Origin: Adhaeretor mobilis
GTDB lineage: Bacteria; Planctomycetota; Planctomycetia; Pirellulales; Lacipirellulaceae
Length of the DNA stretch: 64,000 nt
Assembly (NCBI RefSeq): GCF_007741515.1
Contig: NZ_CP036263.1
Coordinates: 3,831,178-3,895,177, forward strand
Direction of reading: 5' to 3'
The first letter of the stretch is position 1; every line of letters begins with the position of its first letter. The notes under the pieces are model-generated. The model did no database searches and had not been told where the DNA came from. It saw only the letters and a list, made by a program, of their open reading frames with translations. This document shows positions 61,374-64,000 of this stretch, piece by piece. The translations under genes and the position numbers were made by a program.

Positions 61374-63386
61374 CTATTGACGAGCGACCGATTCGGGAAA
61401 TGCAAGAACTGCTGTGGCGCTACCGCTTGATTTGGGCAACAACTCAGGTGTCTTCTGAGGTGTTTCTGCTGGCGGTAGGGGCAGCGGAGGTGGTGATCGC
61501 TTTGCCGGCTCGTCGGTGGTGGGTGGTAGACGCTTGAGGGAGTAGTCGAGATCGAAGAATTCCTCTGCCGGCTCGTCTCCGATGGGGTACTGGGGTTCAT
61601 TCTTACTTGGCCGAATGTCACGCGGGTAGAGCTTTCCCTGTCGAGCGGCCCACAATGGGCCGAGCGAACAGTAGCGATCCTCCCAAAAGAACACGCCGTG
61701 CGTTTCCAGGATGGTTCCCGACTGGCGTTCGAGATTGGCCAGTTCTGTGTTGTACTGGGCAAGTGCTTGGGCTTCCTGACTCACCGAGTTACCCCAATCG
61801 CCCAGGGCCTGCAGCACGTTGAACAGCAAAACAGGTTGTTGCAATTCGCGGGCAGCAAGCTGTCGCTTCAAGAAGATGTAAGCCGCTTCCCGCGCTTCCT
61901 GGAATGCCTCGTATTGTTGGTAGAAGGTTTCCAAGTTTCTGAAATTGAGTGCGAGCAAGTGACGTGCGTTGTGGACGCCTTGCTCGAGATTGGCACGGTC
62001 TCGCGTGACAATTAGCTGGGCAGATCGCAGTGTGGCCCGTTCTTGACGGAGGAACAAAGGAACAGAAAAGTTCACGCCCAGGGCCCAATCGGTCGCCTCA
62101 TTGCCGCCGGTACCCAGGCGACCACCGTTTGGCATCTCACCTTCCAGGCCATTCCACCGGTAGAGTGCCACGAGGTCGAGGTTGGGCTGGGTTTGATTCT
62201 GCGCAAGTAACAAACGCTGCTGATCGGCTTCGATCACCAGCTTCAGCTCGATGAGGTCGGGGCGTCGCTGCTGGGCGATTTGTGTGATCTCGTTCCAATC
62301 GAATTCAATGCGATCATTTGTGGGTGGAGTGCTAGGCACAAATCGATCGACGGCACTGGGCGGAATCCCAAGCATGTTTTGCAGCGCTGCCTCGCGCGTT
62401 AATAGGTTTGCACGGGACGAGATCAGACTAGCACGAAACTGTGCAAGCGCGGATTGTGATTGGGCTACTTCCGTCACATTTGCGAACCCAGTCTTCTTGC
62501 GTGCCTCAGAATACTTCAGCAGCGCTTCGGCTTGTTCTACTTGAATCGTTCGGGCCCACACATCAGTCCGGGCGAACACGACTGCCCAGTAGGCTTCGAT
62601 GGTTCCACGTACGAGCTCCTGGACGCTATCCCGAAATTGAAAGAAGGAGCGTTCGGTATCGATCCTCGAGAGCACAATGGGCACACGATTTGCCAGGACG
62701 CCACTACCACTCAATAGCGGTTGCGTATAACTCAGCTCCGTGGCGTAACGATTCTGCGGACTTAATGCAAAAATCCCTGGAGAGAACGTTGAGGCATCGT
62801 TGCCGAAGCGAACACTGGAGGTGCCGCCCGAAAGATTGCGTTGCGAAAGGTCAATTGCGACGTTGTGGTTCTCCGTCTTTATACCACCGAAGACAGCGCG
62901 ATTGGGGTCCCCCGGATCAATGATAGCTACGGGCGGTTCGTTCTGAGCCCAGGTGTTTCGCACATCGAGTTGCGGATCGAACGCCGCCCGCTGTTGGTCT
63001 ACTGAGTTATTCGTAATTGCCGGATCGTAAATCGTACGGCCGCTGGAAACCGCTATCGATCCGGCCAGGGTGCGAACCACTTCCGAATCGGCTAGCGCCA
63101 GCCGGATCGCCTCGTCCAAAGAGAGCAGCCGATCGGCATCGGAAGGCAAAGGCGAGCTAACGGTTGGAGGTGGCGGGGTGAGCGGTACGTACACGTCCGG
63201 CAAGCAAGCCGGATCGCGATAGCGCACGCGACGCTGCTCCTGCTTGATGAATGGGAGAATCGAATCATCATTCTCCGCTTGGCCAATGGACGAACAGATC
63301 AGGCACAGCAGCACGGAAAGAAACAGCCGGGACTTCCTGGTGCGGAACCTACCGGATTGGGCGATGCTGACGACGGACCTTCTCAT
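61374..63386 (-). CDS. TolC-family outer-membrane efflux protein
   Basis: A 670-residue exported protein with a signal (SRLFLSVLLCLICSSIGQA). Two outer-membrane efflux repeats with long helical coils are visible (for example LLTREAALQNMLGIPPSAVDRF, RATLRSAQLIVTRDRANLEQGVHNARH), typical of TolC trimers. The final 100 residues are Pro-rich and unusual (PPPLPLPPAETPQKTPELLP). ATG 63386 has AGGA nearby; TTG 63407 is also open. It converges with the permease gene, ending 11 bases from its stop, so it is probably the partner channel although not in the same operon. Confidence 0.85.
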   Translation of the reverse strand: MRRSVVSIAQSGRFRTRKSRLFLSVLLCLICSSIGQAENDDSILPFIKQEQRRVRYRDPACLPDVYVPLTPPPPTVSSPLPSDADRLLSLDEAIRLALADSEVVRTLAGSIAVSSGRTIYDPAITNNSVDQQRAAFDPQLDVRNTWAQNEPPVAIIDPGDPNRAVFGGIKTENHNVAIDLSQRNLSGGTSSVRFGNDASTFSPGIFALSPQNRYATELSYTQPLLSGSGVLANRVPIVLSRIDTERSFFQFRDSVQELVRGTIEAYWAVVFARTDVWARTIQVEQAEALLKYSEARKKTGFANVTEVAQSQSALAQFRASLISSRANLLTREAALQNMLGIPPSAVDRFVPSTPPTNDRIEFDWNEITQIAQQRRPDLIELKLVIEADQQRLLLAQNQTQPNLDLVALYRWNGLEGEMPNGGRLGTGGNEATDWALGVNFSVPLFLRQERATLRSAQLIVTRDRANLEQGVHNARHLLALNFRNLETFYQQYEAFQEAREAAYIFLKRQLAARELQQPVLLFNVLQALGDWGNSVSQEAQALAQYNTELANLERQSGTILETHGVFFWEDRYCSLGPLWAARQGKLYPRDIRPSKNEPQYPIGDEPAEEFFDLDYSLKRLPPTTDEPAKRSPPPLPLPPAETPQKTPELLPKSSGSATAVLAFPESVARQ

Positions 63387-63850
63387 AATCCTGTCAATTC
63401 GTCGCAATATGCCGAAAAGACCAGTTATGCAGCCTAAATCCGTACAATCGTCCTAACCGGACCCACGATATCGCCCAGAATCGTAATCATTCACGCTTAG
63501 GCTGTCCTAAGCTGCACATTCGCCAAGTTTTGGGACTTTGGGTCTGAAGTCGATTTAGCAGCACACCAGATGTCTTGAGTCGTTATTTCATACTTTCGTT
63601 CGTGCCGTCCCGAGGCGGAATGTTCTGGGACTACTGTTAGACGCATAGAAGTTTCAAGGCGACGCTGCAATCTAGTTGCGAGAAGATAAGTCAGTTGGAT
63701 TCGCCGACTGCCCGAGAGAATGGTCAGTCTGGCTGAGTCGTCGTATCTAGCTCAGCAGCTTGGCACCAAACAGAATCTGCCTCGGCTTGTCCAACTCCAG
63801 CAGATTCACACCGCCCCCTAACTGCAGAGGTGCGAAACCCTTAGCTTCAA
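63387..63850. other. Intergenic region upstream of the TolC gene, no gene supported
   Basis: About 460 bases between the TolC-like gene and the Fis-type gene end. No tRNA, terminator or clear promoter was recognised. A 36-codon minus-strand frame near 63743-63850 overlaps the Fis-type stop and was not accepted as a gene. Confidence 0.4.
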
Positions 63851-64000
63851 TCAATCACTCTCAATATTGTGCTGTTTGAGCTTCTTCTTAAGCGTGGTGC
63901 GATGCAAGCCGAGGGCACGAGCGGCTGGAGCACATTCATTACCAAAACGTTCCATCGCACGGCTAAGCAGCGGTGCTTCCGCCTCCTTAAGTAACGTTTC
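63851..64000 (-). CDS. Fis-type DNA-binding domain, C-terminal end (start outside window)
   Basis: Fifty codons at the right edge read LLKEAEAPLLSRAMERFGN, then APAARALGLHRTTLKKKLKQH and a stop at 63851-63853. This is the helix-turn-helix of Fis-family proteins; the closest style is the Fis/NtrC C-terminus (E.EAPLL...A...LG..R.TL.KKLK). It could be a small Fis-like nucleoid protein or the end of a sigma-54 (NtrC-type) response regulator; the missing N-terminus decides which. Confidence 0.7.
   Translation of the reverse strand, partial: ETLLKEAEAPLLSRAMERFGNECAPAARALGLHRTTLKKKLKQHNIESD

Noticed and set aside
63743..63850. 36-codon minus-strand frame after the Fis-type gene
   Set aside because: It needs a TTG start overlapping the previous stop and has no other support.

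Overview
This window reads as a chromosomal segment of a planctomycete, most likely order Pirellulales (a Lacipirellulaceae-like lineage is my guess). The evidence is the combination of PEP-CTERM sorting tails (VPEP plus hydrophobic stretch plus arginines), dockerin-like Asp-rich segments ending in DFL.WQ, a DUF1559 pseudopilin, a giant protein opening with the LEDRRMLA motif, a Gly/Cys-rich Lpg1974-type porin, a sulfatase with HEAT-like repeats and a Tat-exported Gfo/Idh/MocA oxidoreductase. No rRNA, tRNA, CRISPR array or phage module was found.

Layout. 1-25.9 kb is mostly housekeeping: a truncated MotA/TolQ/ExbB-type channel protein, queD, an M24 peptidase with accB-accC, a pyrophosphate-dependent phosphofructokinase next to inorganic pyrophosphatase, hisB, a small HTH protein, an rsmA-ribE-pssA-psd-zwf run on the minus strand, then an SDR and gnd (oxidative pentose phosphate pathway), and a KDG-type kinase. 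This part is peppered with small mobile or repetitive DNA: an ORF-less CACGGAG inverted-repeat element (11823-11963), a 369-bp element with 34-bp inverted ends enclosing a 79-aa ORF (15414-15782), a 28-bp perfect inverted repeat (12924-12994), an ISAs1-family insertion with a perfect 10-bp target duplication and a frameshifted transposase (17433-18678), and a Y1 (RAYT-like) transposase bounded by mirrored triple palindromes (about 19896-20557) beside a frameshifted SMI1/KNR4 gene.

26.4-43.2 kb carries secreted and envelope proteins: a 1507-aa PEP-CTERM protein with three nearly identical 669-bp tandem repeats, an outer-membrane porin-like protein, a 1610-aa surface protein with a von Willebrand A domain, an ABC exporter, a sulfatase and a sugar-type oxidoreductase.

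43.6-58.5 kb looks like a beta-1,3-glucan (laminarin) utilisation locus: secreted GH16 and GH17 glucanases, a cytoplasmic approx. 1159-aa GH94/GH149/GH161-like phosphorylase, a GPH-family sugar symporter and a LacI-type repressor, together with two paralogous PEP-CTERM proteins sharing an unnamed approx. 190-aa domain, a DUF1559 pseudopilin and a small lipoprotein. In the model I infer, surface enzymes cut laminarin, the symporter imports oligosaccharides and the phosphorylase yields glucose-1-phosphate. Candidate LacI operators (GAAAC-N-GTTTC type) lie just downstream of strong TTGACA-N16-TAnnAT promoters for both lacI and one PEP-CTERM gene, and a strongly folded leader precedes the GH17 gene.

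58.8-64 kb holds a MacA-like adaptor, a MacB-like permease without its own ATPase, a convergent TolC-like protein, and the C-terminal end of a Fis-type DNA-binding protein cut by the window edge.
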